From Corynebacterium yudongzhengii (GTDB taxonomy: Bacteria > Actinomycetota > Actinomycetes > Mycobacteriales > Mycobacteriaceae), in assembly GCF_003065405.1 (NCBI RefSeq), contig NZ_CP026947.1, positions 496,001 to 560,000 on the forward strand: 64,000 nt of DNA. The letters run 5' to 3'. Of the stretch, positions 49,275 to 58,113 are shown piece after piece. How positions within the stretch are numbered: the stretch's first letter is position 1; every line of letters begins with the position of its first letter. Made by a program: the position numbers and the translations under genes. The notes beneath the pieces were generated by a model. It saw only the letters and a list, made by a program, of their open reading frames with translations, was not told where the DNA came from and ran no database searches.

Positions 49275-49754
49275 ATGAGTTGGCCGAGAACTGATCACGA
49301 CGAGGTTATCCGGGCGGATGTCACCACCCCGCCCGGGGTTCTCGCGTACCCGATGTTCGAGGCCATCGGCATAACGGCGTTTCTGTGGATCGCGATCGGG
49401 GTGCTTGATAACCCGCAGTTCGGGTTCTACGAGCCGACGCTGCGCTCCGCCCTGGTTATGGTGTGGGCGCTGCTTCTGCTGTGGCGTCTCGGGCTGCCCT
49501 TGATAAGGGCGCGGCGGCGCCGGGCGGTGGTGACGGATCAGCGCGTGATGATCCGGGCCGGTAGCCTGCGACCGCGCATCGACTCGATCCCGCTCTATGA
49601 CATTCACAGCGTCCGGCGCTACAAGGGCGGGCTGAATATCGCGGTGTTCGGGCGCGACCGGCCGCTGTACTACCCGCACGTGGGTAAGGCGAAGAAGGTG
49701 GCGGAGATCATTAACTCCTCGTTGCCGCCGCGCCGGCCTTTCGCGCGCTGGTGA
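49275..49754 (+). CDS. PH domain-containing membrane protein
   Basis: A 159-residue protein with two N-terminal membrane segments (about residues 30-45 and 58-74) followed by a bacterial PH-like (YdbS/bPH2) domain: VVTDQRVMIRAGSLRPRIDS, then PLYDIHSVRRYKGGLNIAVF. The same type of gene lies between birA and purK in C. glutamicum, so its position is conserved. Function is unknown. It starts 13 bases after birA. Confidence 0.82.
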   Translation: MSWPRTDHDEVIRADVTTPPGVLAYPMFEAIGITAFLWIAIGVLDNPQFGFYEPTLRSALVMVWALLLLWRLGLPLIRARRRRAVVTDQRVMIRAGSLRPRIDSIPLYDIHSVRRYKGGLNIAVFGRDRPLYYPHVGKAKKVAEIINSSLPPRRPFARW

Positions 49755-49756
49755 AT

Positions 49757-50236
49757 CTAGCGCATGAGCTCCGGCGGGTCGATGGCCTCGGTAATCAGCG
49801 CGGCGGCGGCCTTGAGATCGTTGGTCTGCTTCTCGCTGAGGTTATCGAAGATATAGCGACGCACCGCGGCCACGTGTCCGGGGGCGGTGGCGGCGATTTT
49901 GTCTTTGCCGGCGTCGGTGAGCTCGGCGAGGGTGTAGCGGCCGTTGGTGGGATCGGTAACTCGGCGGGCCCAGCCGGCCTTTTCTAGGCGGGTGAGCACG
50001 CGGGAGAGGTGGGGCAGTTTCATGTTCGCCAGGCGGGCCAGCTCGCTCATGCGGATGGAGGAGTCTTGTGCCATGGAGATCTGCGATAAGGCGTTGTACT
50101 CGGTGAGCGAGAGATCGGAATCGCGGCGCAGCTGCTCGTCGAGGCGGTTGGGCAGCCACTCGAGGATCGACCAGATATTTAGCCAGGTATCCATCTCGGT
50201 GTCGTTGAGCCAGCGAGGGTTATCGGCGGAGGTCAT
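49757..50236 (-). CDS. MarR family transcriptional regulator
   Basis: A winged-helix regulator of 159 residues with the MarR core: LSLTEYNALSQISMA, then MSELARLANMKLPHLSRVLT (recognition helix region) and LEKAGWARRVTDPTNGRYT (wing). It is divergent from the aldo/keto reductase gene, its likely target. A perfect TATAAT (50243-50248, minus strand) lies 6 bases before the ATG at 50236, which fixes this start as leaderless; an ATG at 50251 falls upstream of that box. Confidence 0.9.
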   Translation of the reverse strand: MTSADNPRWLNDTEMDTWLNIWSILEWLPNRLDEQLRRDSDLSLTEYNALSQISMAQDSSIRMSELARLANMKLPHLSRVLTRLEKAGWARRVTDPTNGRYTLAELTDAGKDKIAATAPGHVAAVRRYIFDNLSEKQTNDLKAAAALITEAIDPPELMR

Positions 50237-50242
50237 GGGGCC

Positions 50243-50297
50243 ATTATACATTGAGTTGACGAGTAAAGTTGACGGATCAACGGGAGGTGTTTAGAGT
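50243..50297. promoter_or_regulatory. Divergent promoters and MarR-type operator
   Basis: The minus-strand -10 TATAAT (50243-50248) serves the MarR gene. On the plus strand TTGACG (50269-50274) and TAGAGT (50292-50297) are 17 bases apart and serve the aldo/keto reductase gene. GTTGA-CGGA-TCAAC (50268-50281) is a perfect inverted repeat that overlaps the plus -35, and TTGACGAG occurs again at 50255-50262. Binding there would block both promoters. Confidence 0.65.
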
Positions 50298-50333
50298 TGG
50301 GTTTACGCGTCAAGTCAGTGAGAAGGAGCGACC

Positions 50334-51263
50334 ATGCCTGGCATTAAAAACCCCGAACTCCGCCTCGTTTTGGGCGGCAACACCTTCGGCTGGACCTCGG
50401 ATCGCGAGACCTCGTTTGCAGTTCTCGACGACTTCCTGGCCGCCGGCGGCACCCACATCGATACCGCGGACATGTACGCCGCCTGGATCGATGAGAAGGG
50501 TGGACACTCCGAGACGGTGCTGGGCGAGTGGTTCCAGGCACGCGGCAACCGCGAGCGCGTGGTGCTGGCCACCAAGGTCGGCGGCCTGAAGCCCTATGAC
50601 AACCAGCGCCGCGAGTCGGTGCAGGCCGCGCTGGAGGATGCGCTGCGGCGCTTGCAGACCGACTACGTGGACATCCTCTACAGCCACTACGACGACGAGA
50701 ACGTCTCCATCGCCGAGCAGGCGAAGACCTATGACGAGCTGGTGCGCTCCGGCAAGGTCCGCGCCATTGGGCTGTCGAACTACTCGCCGGAACGCATGCG
50801 CGAGTTCTTCGCCTACGCCACCGAGCACGGCCTCACCGTGCCGGCGGTGATCCAGACGCAGTACAACCTCGTCCACCGGAGGGACTTCGAGCAAACCTTC
50901 CAGCTCTTAGCCGAGGAGTATGGTGCGGCGACGTTCCCGTACTTCGCGCTGGCCTCCGGCTTTTTGACCGGCAAGTACCGCACCCCCGAGGACCTGGAGG
51001 GCCGCGATCGCGCCGGGTTCGTCGAGGGCTATGCCACGCCGCCGGGCTTCGGGGTGGTGGACAAGCTGGTCGAGATCGCCGAGCAGCGCGGCGTCGAGCC
51101 CGCGAGCGTGCCGCTGGCCTGGCAGCTGGCGAAGGGGGCGAGCGCGCCGATCGCGTCGGCATCGAAGCCGGAGCAGCTGCCGGCGCTCACTGCCGCCGCG
51201 GGGCTGTCGCTTACCGACGTTGAGGTCGCCACCCTCGACGATGCTTCCTCTGTGTATGCGTAA
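50334..51263 (+). CDS. Aldo/keto reductase
   Basis: NADPH-dependent oxidoreductase of 309 residues with the AKR (alpha/beta) barrel: catalytic Asp/Tyr in HIDTADMYAAW, Lys in VLATKVGG, His in VDILYSHYDDENVS and the late coenzyme motif near APIASASKPEQL. Its natural substrate is unknown. It has a strong ribosome binding site (AAGGAG) and a promoter overlapped by an inverted repeat, and is probably repressed by the divergent MarR protein. Confidence 0.92.
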   Translation: MPGIKNPELRLVLGGNTFGWTSDRETSFAVLDDFLAAGGTHIDTADMYAAWIDEKGGHSETVLGEWFQARGNRERVVLATKVGGLKPYDNQRRESVQAALEDALRRLQTDYVDILYSHYDDENVSIAEQAKTYDELVRSGKVRAIGLSNYSPERMREFFAYATEHGLTVPAVIQTQYNLVHRRDFEQTFQLLAEEYGAATFPYFALASGFLTGKYRTPEDLEGRDRAGFVEGYATPPGFGVVDKLVEIAEQRGVEPASVPLAWQLAKGASAPIASASKPEQLPALTAAAGLSLTDVEVATLDDASSVYA

Positions 51264-51910
51264 GGGTTAAGAGCCTGAGGAAGTAGGTGTCGGCGGGAGG
51301 CTCGGGGCGCCGGTGTTGTTTCGCATCATCGGTGAAGCGCTAGGAGGGCGGCGGAAGGGCCGCTCTTCTTCTGTGTGCGCGCCGAGATCGTGGGGGTGGT
51401 AGCGATGGTGCGTTGGGCTGGCGGGGGGTACCTTGCTCTTCGGGGTGGGCGATGCGTCATTCCATGTGCTGTGGAAACGTTCAGCGCGGCTGGCGCCTGC
51501 AGAAATCAGTTTCCGTGAGGTGTGTTTGTGTATCTCAAAATGAAACGCACTGCTTGGTAAGAGTGACGCTTGGTTGACCGGAGGTGCGTCATTTATCGAT
51601 CAGTGCAACTGCCGGCGAGTCTATCGGCACAATTACCTAGGTGACGTATTGCTCGTTTTAATTATCAGAGTAAAAATATTTCTCGAATCGTAGCGTTGTA
51701 GTTCAGAACTCGTGTCTCGAGTCCATCTACACCGCCTCGCGTGGGTTCCGAGAGTTACACATAATGAGTGAGTGTTCCGTCGGTTGTGAGTGCTGGCACT
51801 GGGATGGGTTATTCGTTAAGCCCAAACTCTGGGAGGAAAGCGGCGCTGAGAACGAGCTACTTTTTGCTCGCGACTGACATGCGGGGATGGGGCGGGTTAA
51901 ACTCTCCTTT
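51264..51910 (+). other. 647-base stretch without a supported gene
   Basis: After the aldo/keto reductase stop the base composition falls from GC-rich to visibly AT-richer (for example around 51650-51700). I see no coding frame with family-like sequence, no tRNA and no strong terminator. It is the left flank of the low-GC island that carries the MazG-like and DUF2075 genes, and its end holds a TAAACT -10-like box (51898-51903). Confidence 0.5.
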
Positions 51911-52246
51911 ATGGCTAAACGCGAGACCCTGGAAGTGCTACGCACGTTCATGCAGGAAAGGGACTGGAACCAGTTTCATTCCCCAGAGAACCTTGCCAAG
52001 AGCATCGCCATCGAGGCTGGTGAGCTGCTCGAGTGCTTTCAGTGGAGTGCCGAAGCTGATGAAGTAGACGTTCGCGATGAGCTCGCGGACGTGCTTACCT
52101 ATAGCCTTCTTCTCGCGGATCGGATGGGCCTCGACCCAGACGAAATCGTGCGGGAAAAACTCAAGATCACGGAGAAGAAATACCCGGTGGATCTGGCGTA
52201 CGGGAAGGCCACGAAGTACACGAAAATTGATTCTACGGAGGATTAA
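51911..52246 (+). CDS. MazG-like nucleotide pyrophosphohydrolase
   Basis: A 111-residue all-helical protein with the MazG/dUTPase-like metal site: SIAIEAGELLECFQW (E-x-x-E-type motif) and DELADVLTYSLLLADRM. Proteins of this type hydrolyse NTPs or dNTPs to monophosphates. The ATG is 7 bases after a TAAACT box, giving a leaderless start; the 24-base longer form is not needed. Its stop is 2 bases before the GTG of the DUF2075 gene, so the two are one unit. GC content is clearly below the surrounding core genes. Confidence 0.88.
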   Translation: MAKRETLEVLRTFMQERDWNQFHSPENLAKSIAIEAGELLECFQWSAEADEVDVRDELADVLTYSLLLADRMGLDPDEIVREKLKITEKKYPVDLAYGKATKYTKIDSTED

Positions 52247-52248
52247 GA

Positions 52249-54144
52249 GTGGTCGGTATTACGGGTAAACCGCATCCGGTTGTGGAGCGTTTCCCTTTCA
52301 GTCGTACTGAGCTGGATGAGTTCATTAGCCGAGCCGAAGCTAAAGGCGGCGAGGATGAGATTCTGCTCTTGAAGTACCCGACCGTGTACGTCGTGTACCG
52401 GAAAACCGGTGAGAACTATTCCGTCTATGTGGGAGAGACGAACAGCATCGTCCAGCGCACTGAAACGCACCTTACAGAAGGCAAAACCCGGCCCGCGGCT
52501 GCTCGCGTGGTGGAAGGGGAAGAGCCCGGAGAACTGGACGACGTGGAGGAAAAATCCAAGGCCGCGCGCTCCTACTGGGCAGATTTTCGGGAAGAGGGCT
52601 CTGAGATCTTCGTGATTGGGCACTCTCTCTTCAATAAATCCATGACCTTGGACGTGGAAGACAAGCTGATGCTTTTCCTATCCAGTAGCGAAGGTGTCGC
52701 CCGTGCCAATAAAGGTGCTCATAAAGGAGGAGTTGACCTACTCAACGCCCGAGGAAACACGCAGGGTCGGTATTTCACCGAGAAATACGTAGACGAGGCA
52801 TTTAGTGCGATATGGCGAAAACTGCGACGCCACGACAAGAAACTGTTCCCACTCGAAAGCTTGATACGTCAGTCTGCGCTGTTCAAGGCTTCGCCATTCC
52901 ACAAGCTCAACGAAGAACAGCTCACGGCAAAAGTTGAGATCCTCAAGGCTATCGATGCTGCCAGTCGTGAGACGGACCGCCAGCCCAGCACCCAGAGCGG
53001 AAAGCTTGTCCTAGTGAAAGGGGCTGCTGGGACGGGCAAGACGGTTCTGCTCAGCAGCGTATTCTTCGAACTGTTTCAGGATGAACCGGGAGCGGAAGAG
53101 TCGGTATTCGATTTCCAGAGTTTCGATGCCTATCTTCTGGTCAACCACGATGAGATGTGCACGGTGTACACGCAGATTGCGGAAACGCTCGGAATCTCCG
53201 ACGGAAAGAATCTCCGTGTGATGAAACCCACCAAGTTCATCAACGAGCATGACCCCGCTAAACCGGTCGACGTCGTACTCGTGGACGAGGCCCACCTGCT
53301 TTGGACGCAGGGCAAGCAGTCTTATCGCGGCAAGAACATGCTCAAAGATCTTCTCGATAGAGCACGCGTGGTCATTCCCGTTTTCGACGAAAGCCAGATC
53401 ATGGCGGGTAACCAATACTGGACGCCCGAAGAGCTGGACGCGCTGTATGAACGTGCCGATCACACAGTTTTGCTGAAGGAACAGATGCGTATCGATTCTG
53501 CGGGCCCAGCAGAAGAGTGGATTCGGTCCATCATTGACGATGGAGTCATTCATCCGGTACCGAAAGACTCGCGGTATGAGATCAGGGTTTTCGAATCTCC
53601 GCAGGCATTACATGAAACGGTGAAGCAACGAGCCCAGAAGGATGAGGAATCTGATTTCAAAAACGGAATTTCGCGGCTGATCGCTACCTATGATTGGGAC
53701 TTCAAGCGCAGTGAGCGTGAGGATGGCCAGACCTGGGATGTGGTGATCGGTGGTTGGCGCTTGCCATGGAACAATCAGATCAGCAAGAAAGCGACGAAAC
53801 GAGGCGAGAAGAAACGTTCTTGGGCAGAAAAAGGGTATACCCTCGACGAGGTTGGTTCCACCTTCACGGTCCAGGGATTTGATCTTAACTACGCCGGCGT
53901 GATTATAGGTCCTTCGGTGAAGTACCGCGAAGGCAGGATCGTTTTCGATGGCGAGGAAAGCAAGAATAAGGGTTTTACTGACAGGAGAACCATCGTCAAA
54001 GACGGCAAAAAGGTCAAAGTCTCACTGGTGGAGGAGCTACTCCGCAATCAGTTGAATGTCCTGCTGACACGGGGTGTGCATGGGCTTTATCTCTTCGCTG
54101 TGGACGAGGAACTGCAGCAGGCTCTACTCGCCGCCTCCCGTTAG
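52249..54144 (+). CDS. GIY-YIG nuclease/DUF2075 ATPase fusion
   Basis: A 631-residue protein with two modules. Residues about 44-150 look like a GIY-YIG nuclease (TVYVVYRKTG, YSVYVGETNSIVQRTETHL, with a late Glu in LDVEDKLMLFL). Residues about 250-625 form a DUF2075, SF1-type ATPase: Walker A KGAAGTGKTVLLS (about 258), Walker B VVLVDEAHLLW (about 342), PVFDESQIM and the motif VI-like LNVLLTRGVHGLYLF (about 603). The GTG follows GGAGG. Coupled to a MazG-like gene in a low-GC island, it is a candidate DNA-targeting defence effector; that role is inference. Confidence 0.88.
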   Translation: MVGITGKPHPVVERFPFSRTELDEFISRAEAKGGEDEILLLKYPTVYVVYRKTGENYSVYVGETNSIVQRTETHLTEGKTRPAAARVVEGEEPGELDDVEEKSKAARSYWADFREEGSEIFVIGHSLFNKSMTLDVEDKLMLFLSSSEGVARANKGAHKGGVDLLNARGNTQGRYFTEKYVDEAFSAIWRKLRRHDKKLFPLESLIRQSALFKASPFHKLNEEQLTAKVEILKAIDAASRETDRQPSTQSGKLVLVKGAAGTGKTVLLSSVFFELFQDEPGAEESVFDFQSFDAYLLVNHDEMCTVYTQIAETLGISDGKNLRVMKPTKFINEHDPAKPVDVVLVDEAHLLWTQGKQSYRGKNMLKDLLDRARVVIPVFDESQIMAGNQYWTPEELDALYERADHTVLLKEQMRIDSAGPAEEWIRSIIDDGVIHPVPKDSRYEIRVFESPQALHETVKQRAQKDEESDFKNGISRLIATYDWDFKRSEREDGQTWDVVIGGWRLPWNNQISKKATKRGEKKRSWAEKGYTLDEVGSTFTVQGFDLNYAGVIIGPSVKYREGRIVFDGEESKNKGFTDRRTIVKDGKKVKVSLVEELLRNQLNVLLTRGVHGLYLFAVDEELQQALLAASR

Positions 54145-54163
54145 GGTAGTGCCTTTTATGCAG

Positions 54164-54310
54164 CTATCTGGTTAGCGATGCGCTCGAGAGTCGTACATTC
54201 ACGGTCATCTTGGCAAGGATTATTTCTGCGATAGGGGCGCGATGGGATTCCGCAATCTCTCTTAACCCCAGATGCTGTTCATCAGTAACCTGCAACGCAG
54301 CAGCATGGCA
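54164..54310 (-). pseudogene. Possible IS630-type transposase N-terminal remnant
   Basis: A 48-codon minus-strand frame, closed by a stop at each end and without a good start, encodes ALQVTDEQHLGLREIAESH followed by RAPIAEIILAKM. This pattern (VTDEQ, a helix, then R-x-A-P) resembles the N-terminus of IS630-family transposases. The rest of such a gene is missing. It would be a remnant at the right edge of the low-GC island. The resemblance is by eye only. Confidence 0.35.
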
Positions 54311-54381
54311 TTAAACGCACCTGAAATCTATTTATACGACACTGCACTGGCTCGGTTTATGCAGACACCGCCAATAAATAA

Positions 54382-54412
54382 GCCCTACGGGGTGGCACAC
54401 ACCTCGTAGGGC
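54382..54412. terminator. Hairpin terminator between the island and the symporter gene
   Basis: GCCCTACGGGGTG pairs with CACCTCGTAGGGC around a GCACA loop (one G-U pair, 13-base stem). On the minus strand TTATTTATT follows, which ends the symporter transcript; on the plus strand GTTT follows, so it may also stop reading from the DUF2075 gene. Confidence 0.7.
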
Positions 54413-54432
54413 CGTTTCAGGCGAAGGAATTC

Positions 54433-55722
54433 CTAACTGGCCTCTGAGCCGGCAGGCTCTTCCGCCGTCGACTTGTTCTTCTTGGCCGCCTTTTCTTCCG
54501 AGGCCGCGACCAGCTTGGAGCCGGTCAGGTCACCCACGATATTGGTCATGGTGCGGGCCATATCGAGGATCGCGTCGATACCCGCGACCAGGGCGATAGG
54601 AGCCATGGACATGCCGGTGGTTCCCACGGCCATCGTCAGCATGATCAGTCCGGCGCCAGGCACGCCGGCCGTACCGATGGAGGCCAGCACGCCGACCATC
54701 AGCACCGAGACGATTTCGCCGAAGGTGAGCTGGACGCCCAAGGTATCGGCGACGAAGATGACGGAGGCACCGACATAGATTGCGGTTCCGTCCATGTTGA
54801 TCGTCGCACCCAGCGGCAGGGCAAAGGACGAGATCCTCTTCGGAACGTTGAGCTGGTTGGCGGCCCGAGTCGTGACGGGAAGGGTCGCCGAACTCGAGCG
54901 GGTGGCAATGGCGGTGAGCATCGGTGCGCGCGCGGCGCTGAAGAACTTGATGGGAGAGGCCTTAAAGAACCCGAGAAGCACTGCGTAGAACGCGAGCATG
55001 AGCAAGGTCGCGCCCACCACGACGAGGATGAGCTTGCCCAGTGGGACCAAAGCTTCAACACCGACCTCGCCGATGGAGACCGCGATCAGAGCCATGACGC
55101 CGATCGGGGAGTACTCCAGCACGCCGCGAACGAGGAGGAACACGATTTCCTGGCCGGTCTTGAAAACCTTGCGGATGATCTGTGCACCCTCGTTGATCTC
55201 CTTGTCTTCATGATCGTTCATGTAAGCAAGGGCGAAGCCTGCGATGAGGACGAAGAACATGATGGCGAGGATGTCGCCCTGCGATAGTGCGAGGAAGATG
55301 TTCTCGGGGAACATGTTGAGGAAGACGTCAGTCAGTGACGGTGCTTCCTCCGCTTGCTCCGCGCCGTTAGAGTCCACGCTGAGACCCCGGCCGGGGTGGA
55401 CGAGCAGGGCAATGCCGAGTCCCAGTGCCATAGCGAAGAAGGTGGTCACGAGGTAGTAGCCCATGACCTTTCCACCGATGCGCCCCAAGTTCCTCGGAGT
55501 AAGAGAAGAGACGCCGAGGATCAGCGTAACGACGATGAGGGGGATCACCAGCATCTGGAGCAGACGCAGGAATAGGTCGCCGGCCGGGGCAAGAACCGCG
55601 GCCTGCTCACCGAACGTCAATCCGATGATGGTGCCGGCGGCAAGGCCAATGAGCAGCTTCCAGATCAGCGGAAAATTAAGATATGCGTTCGCTGTTGAAC
55701 GCAGCATATTCCTTTTTGCCAT
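54433..55722 (-). CDS. Dicarboxylate/amino acid:cation symporter (DAACS)
   Basis: A 429-residue symporter for acidic amino acids or C4-dicarboxylates. It has the family's eight-helix core with two re-entrant loops; ATRSSSATLPVTTRAANQL is the serine-rich HP1 motif and PLGATINMDGTAIYVGASVI carries the NMDGT cation site. The C-terminus is a charged tail. The ATG at 55722 has a good ribosome binding site (GAGGAGAG) and lies inside the 3' end of the racemase gene, so import of aspartate/glutamate and racemisation may be linked. Confidence 0.93.
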   Translation of the reverse strand: MAKRNMLRSTANAYLNFPLIWKLLIGLAAGTIIGLTFGEQAAVLAPAGDLFLRLLQMLVIPLIVVTLILGVSSLTPRNLGRIGGKVMGYYLVTTFFAMALGLGIALLVHPGRGLSVDSNGAEQAEEAPSLTDVFLNMFPENIFLALSQGDILAIMFFVLIAGFALAYMNDHEDKEINEGAQIIRKVFKTGQEIVFLLVRGVLEYSPIGVMALIAVSIGEVGVEALVPLGKLILVVVGATLLMLAFYAVLLGFFKASPIKFFSAARAPMLTAIATRSSSATLPVTTRAANQLNVPKRISSFALPLGATINMDGTAIYVGASVIFVADTLGVQLTFGEIVSVLMVGVLASIGTAGVPGAGLIMLTMAVGTTGMSMAPIALVAGIDAILDMARTMTNIVGDLTGSKLVAASEEKAAKKNKSTAEEPAGSEAS

Positions 55723-56185
55723 GTCTCTCCTCGTGGTTCGGCGTGAGGAGTTCGAAGCCGGCTTTCTCCAATGCTTTCTTATACAGCTCTGCTTGCACCG
55801 TCGCTTCCGATGCCAAGAGGCCGATCTTCTTCGGGGTCGGCGAAAGCTGCTGCAGTTTGTAGACGGTGGCGTCGAGGATCGAGACCAGTTCAATGTTGAC
55901 GTTCTTCACGACTTCAGGAAGGAACGCGTGCGCCCCGTTGCAGGGGACGGCGAATACGTCGGCCCCGCCGCGCTGGAACAGCTGGGCGCCGTCCAACAGG
56001 TGAGGGGTGGGATCCTCCCCGTTGTTGACAATTGCTTCCGTGCGGTCGGGGATGGTCGGGTTCGACCAGAGGAGCACTTTGGGGTGCTCCTGGTCGGTGG
56101 CCGCGTCCGTCGAGTCGACGAGCTTCTGGAGGAAATCTGCAGTTGCGGCTGGGCCCATTCCGCCCAGGACACCGATGGTTTTCAT
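55676..56185 (-). CDS. Truncated Asp/Glu racemase family protein
   Basis: A 169-residue protein of the aspartate/glutamate racemase family, about 60 residues shorter than the usual 230. The N-terminal MKTIGVLGGMGPAATADF and the first catalytic Cys (FAVPCNGAHAF) are present. The C-terminal part with the second Cys (normally GCTE) is missing; after KAGFELLTPNHEERH the frame runs on across the symporter start and stops. A two-base acid/base mechanism needs both cysteines, so racemase activity is doubtful. A deletion joining this gene to the symporter is the simplest explanation. Confidence 0.8.
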   Translation of the reverse strand: MKTIGVLGGMGPAATADFLQKLVDSTDAATDQEHPKVLLWSNPTIPDRTEAIVNNGEDPTPHLLDGAQLFQRGGADVFAVPCNGAHAFLPEVVKNVNIELVSILDATVYKLQQLSPTPKKIGLLASEATVQAELYKKALEKAGFELLTPNHEERHGKKEYAAFNSERIS

Positions 56186-56340
56186 ACCTACTCCACCATG
56201 ATCGGGAATGTGTTCTGCGGCACTACTATAACTATCGGTGAATCCGGCAACAATTCACCCTATAGAGAAGGTGCAGGCGCCAGGCTGGGCGATCGCCGTA
56301 CTGGACGTGTGCTCGGGCAACGCGCGTAGGATGGACAGGC

Positions 56341-57573
56341 GTGACTGATACCGCTGCACGCAACATCGATAATCCCGCCGCTCATGCCCCGGGCATGCCC
56401 GTGATCACCGTCATCGGTGACGGCCAGCTCGCGCGGATGTTGCAGACCGCTGCCATCGAGCTCGGCGCCTCGCTGCGCGTGCTCGCCGCGAAGCCGGATG
56501 CTTCCGCCGCGCAGGTCAGCGCCGATGTTCGGCTGGGCGACTACAAAGATCTCGACGATGTGCGCTTGGCCATCGAGGGCTCCGATGCCGTCACCTTCGA
56601 CCACGAGCACGTGCCCAACGAGCACGCCAATAAGCTCATCGACGCCGGTTTCAACCTCCAGCCGCAGCCGGCGGCGCTCATCCACGCTCAGGACAAGCTG
56701 GTCATGCGCGAGAAGATGAAGGAGATTTCCGCGCCGGTCCCACCTTTCGCCGCGATCGAGTCGGTCGAGGACGCCACCGCGTTTTTTGATGAGGTCGACG
56801 GCGCCGTCTGCCTCAAGGCCCGCCGCGGGGGTTATGACGGGCACGGAGTGTGGTTCCCGTCGACGCGCGAGGAGGTGGAAACGCTCGTCGAAAAGCTGCT
56901 GGGCGACGGCGTGCCCCTCATGGCCGAAAAGAAGCTCGCGTTTACCCGAGAGCTCTCGGCGATGGTCGCGCGGACGCCTTCAGGTGAGGCGCGGCCGTGG
57001 CCGGTGGTGCAGTCTCGGCAAGAAAACGGCATCTGCGTGGAGGCCACCGCCCCGGCCCCGGACATGAGCGATGAGCTGCGGAAGCGCTGCGAGGTGCTGT
57101 CGGTGACCATCGCCGAAGAACTCGGGGTGGCCGGGGTTTTGGCCGTCGAGCTTTTCGAATACCTCGACGACAACCGCGAGCCCACCATCGCCGTCAACGA
57201 GCTGGCGATGCGCCCGCACAACACCGGCCACTGGACCCAGGACGGCAGCGTGACCAGCCAGTTCGAACAGCACCTGCGCGCGGTCCTCGACCTGCCGCTG
57301 GGGGATACGGCCACGCTGAAGCCGGTGACCGTCATGGTCAACACCTTGGGTGCCGATGCTTCGCCGGAGATGCCCGTCTACCAGCGCGTGCGCGAGGTCA
57401 TGGCCCGTTTCCCGGAGGCGAAAATCCACCTCTACGGCAAGGACCACCGCCCGGGTCGCAAGCTCGGGCACGTCAACGTCACCGGCGAGGACCTCGATAA
57501 CACCCGCGAGATCGCCGAGCTGGCCGCGCACTTCATCGTGCACGCCGAGTGGCGTGACGGCTACAGCGCCTAA
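56341..57573 (+). CDS. purK: N5-carboxyaminoimidazole ribonucleotide synthase
   Basis: ATP-grasp enzyme of de novo purine synthesis that makes N5-CAIR from AIR, ATP and bicarbonate. The 410-residue protein begins with [20 protein letters not shown] and has [32 protein letters not shown] and [17 protein letters not shown], all diagnostic. It starts at GTG, 8 bases after TAGGAT. The purE gene follows 23 bases later. Confidence 0.96.
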   Translation: MTDTAARNIDNPAAHAPGMPVITVIGDGQLARMLQTAAIELGASLRVLAAKPDASAAQVSADVRLGDYKDLDDVRLAIEGSDAVTFDHEHVPNEHANKLIDAGFNLQPQPAALIHAQDKLVMREKMKEISAPVPPFAAIESVEDATAFFDEVDGAVCLKARRGGYDGHGVWFPSTREEVETLVEKLLGDGVPLMAEKKLAFTRELSAMVARTPSGEARPWPVVQSRQENGICVEATAPAPDMSDELRKRCEVLSVTIAEELGVAGVLAVELFEYLDDNREPTIAVNELAMRPHNTGHWTQDGSVTSQFEQHLRAVLDLPLGDTATLKPVTVMVNTLGADASPEMPVYQRVREVMARFPEAKIHLYGKDHRPGRKLGHVNVTGEDLDNTREIAELAAHFIVHAEWRDGYSA

Positions 57574-57596
57574 GAACTGGAAAGGAAGGCAGGAAA

Positions 57597-58103
57597 ATGA
57601 GCGATACCCCGCAGGTTGGCATCATCATGGGCTCGGATTCGGACTGGGATACCGTCGCCCCGGCCGCTGAGGTGCTCGCCGAGTTCGGTGTGCGCTTCGA
57701 AGGCGGCGTCGTCTCCGCCCACCGCACGCCGGAGAAGATGCTCGCCTATGCCAAAAAGGCCCACGAGCGGGGCCTGAAGGTCATCATCGCGTGCGCGGGT
57801 GGTGCCGCCCACTTGCCCGGCATGGTGGCGGCGGCGACGCCGCTGCCGGTGATCGGCATCCCACGCGCGCTGAAGGATCTCGACGGCCTCGATTCGCTGC
57901 TGTCCATCGTGCAGATGCCCTCCGGCGTGCCGGTGGCGACTGTCTCCATCGGCGGGGCGAAAAACGCCGGCCTGCTCGCCGTGCGCATCCTCGGCGCCGG
58001 CGATGCCACCTACACGCAGAAGATGGCTGACTACCAGCAGCAGATGGCCGCTGACGTCGAGAAGAAAGACGAACGCCTGCGCCAGCGCCTCCTCGGCGAA
58101 TAG
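57597..58103 (+). CDS. purE: N5-carboxyaminoimidazole ribonucleotide mutase
   Basis: Moves the carboxylate of N5-CAIR to give CAIR, the step after PurK. The 168-residue class I PurE shows [33 protein letters not shown] and [20 protein letters not shown]. An AAAGGAAGG ribosome binding site lies before the ATG. It forms an operon with purK; the DUF218 gene follows 10 bases later. Confidence 0.97.
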   Translation: MSDTPQVGIIMGSDSDWDTVAPAAEVLAEFGVRFEGGVVSAHRTPEKMLAYAKKAHERGLKVIIACAGGAAHLPGMVAAATPLPVIGIPRALKDLDGLDSLLSIVQMPSGVPVATVSIGGAKNAGLLAVRILGAGDATYTQKMADYQQQMAADVEKKDERLRQRLLGE

Positions 58104-58113
58104 CCGAAAGCGC

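Noticed and set aside
51690..51740. tRNA-like sequence near TCTCGAGTCC
   Set aside because: No acceptor, D or anticodon stems could be paired around it.
51768..52067. 99-codon plus-strand frame upstream of and overlapping the MazG-like gene
   Set aside because: It overlaps the well-supported MazG-like gene in another frame and has no family-like sequence or ribosome binding site.
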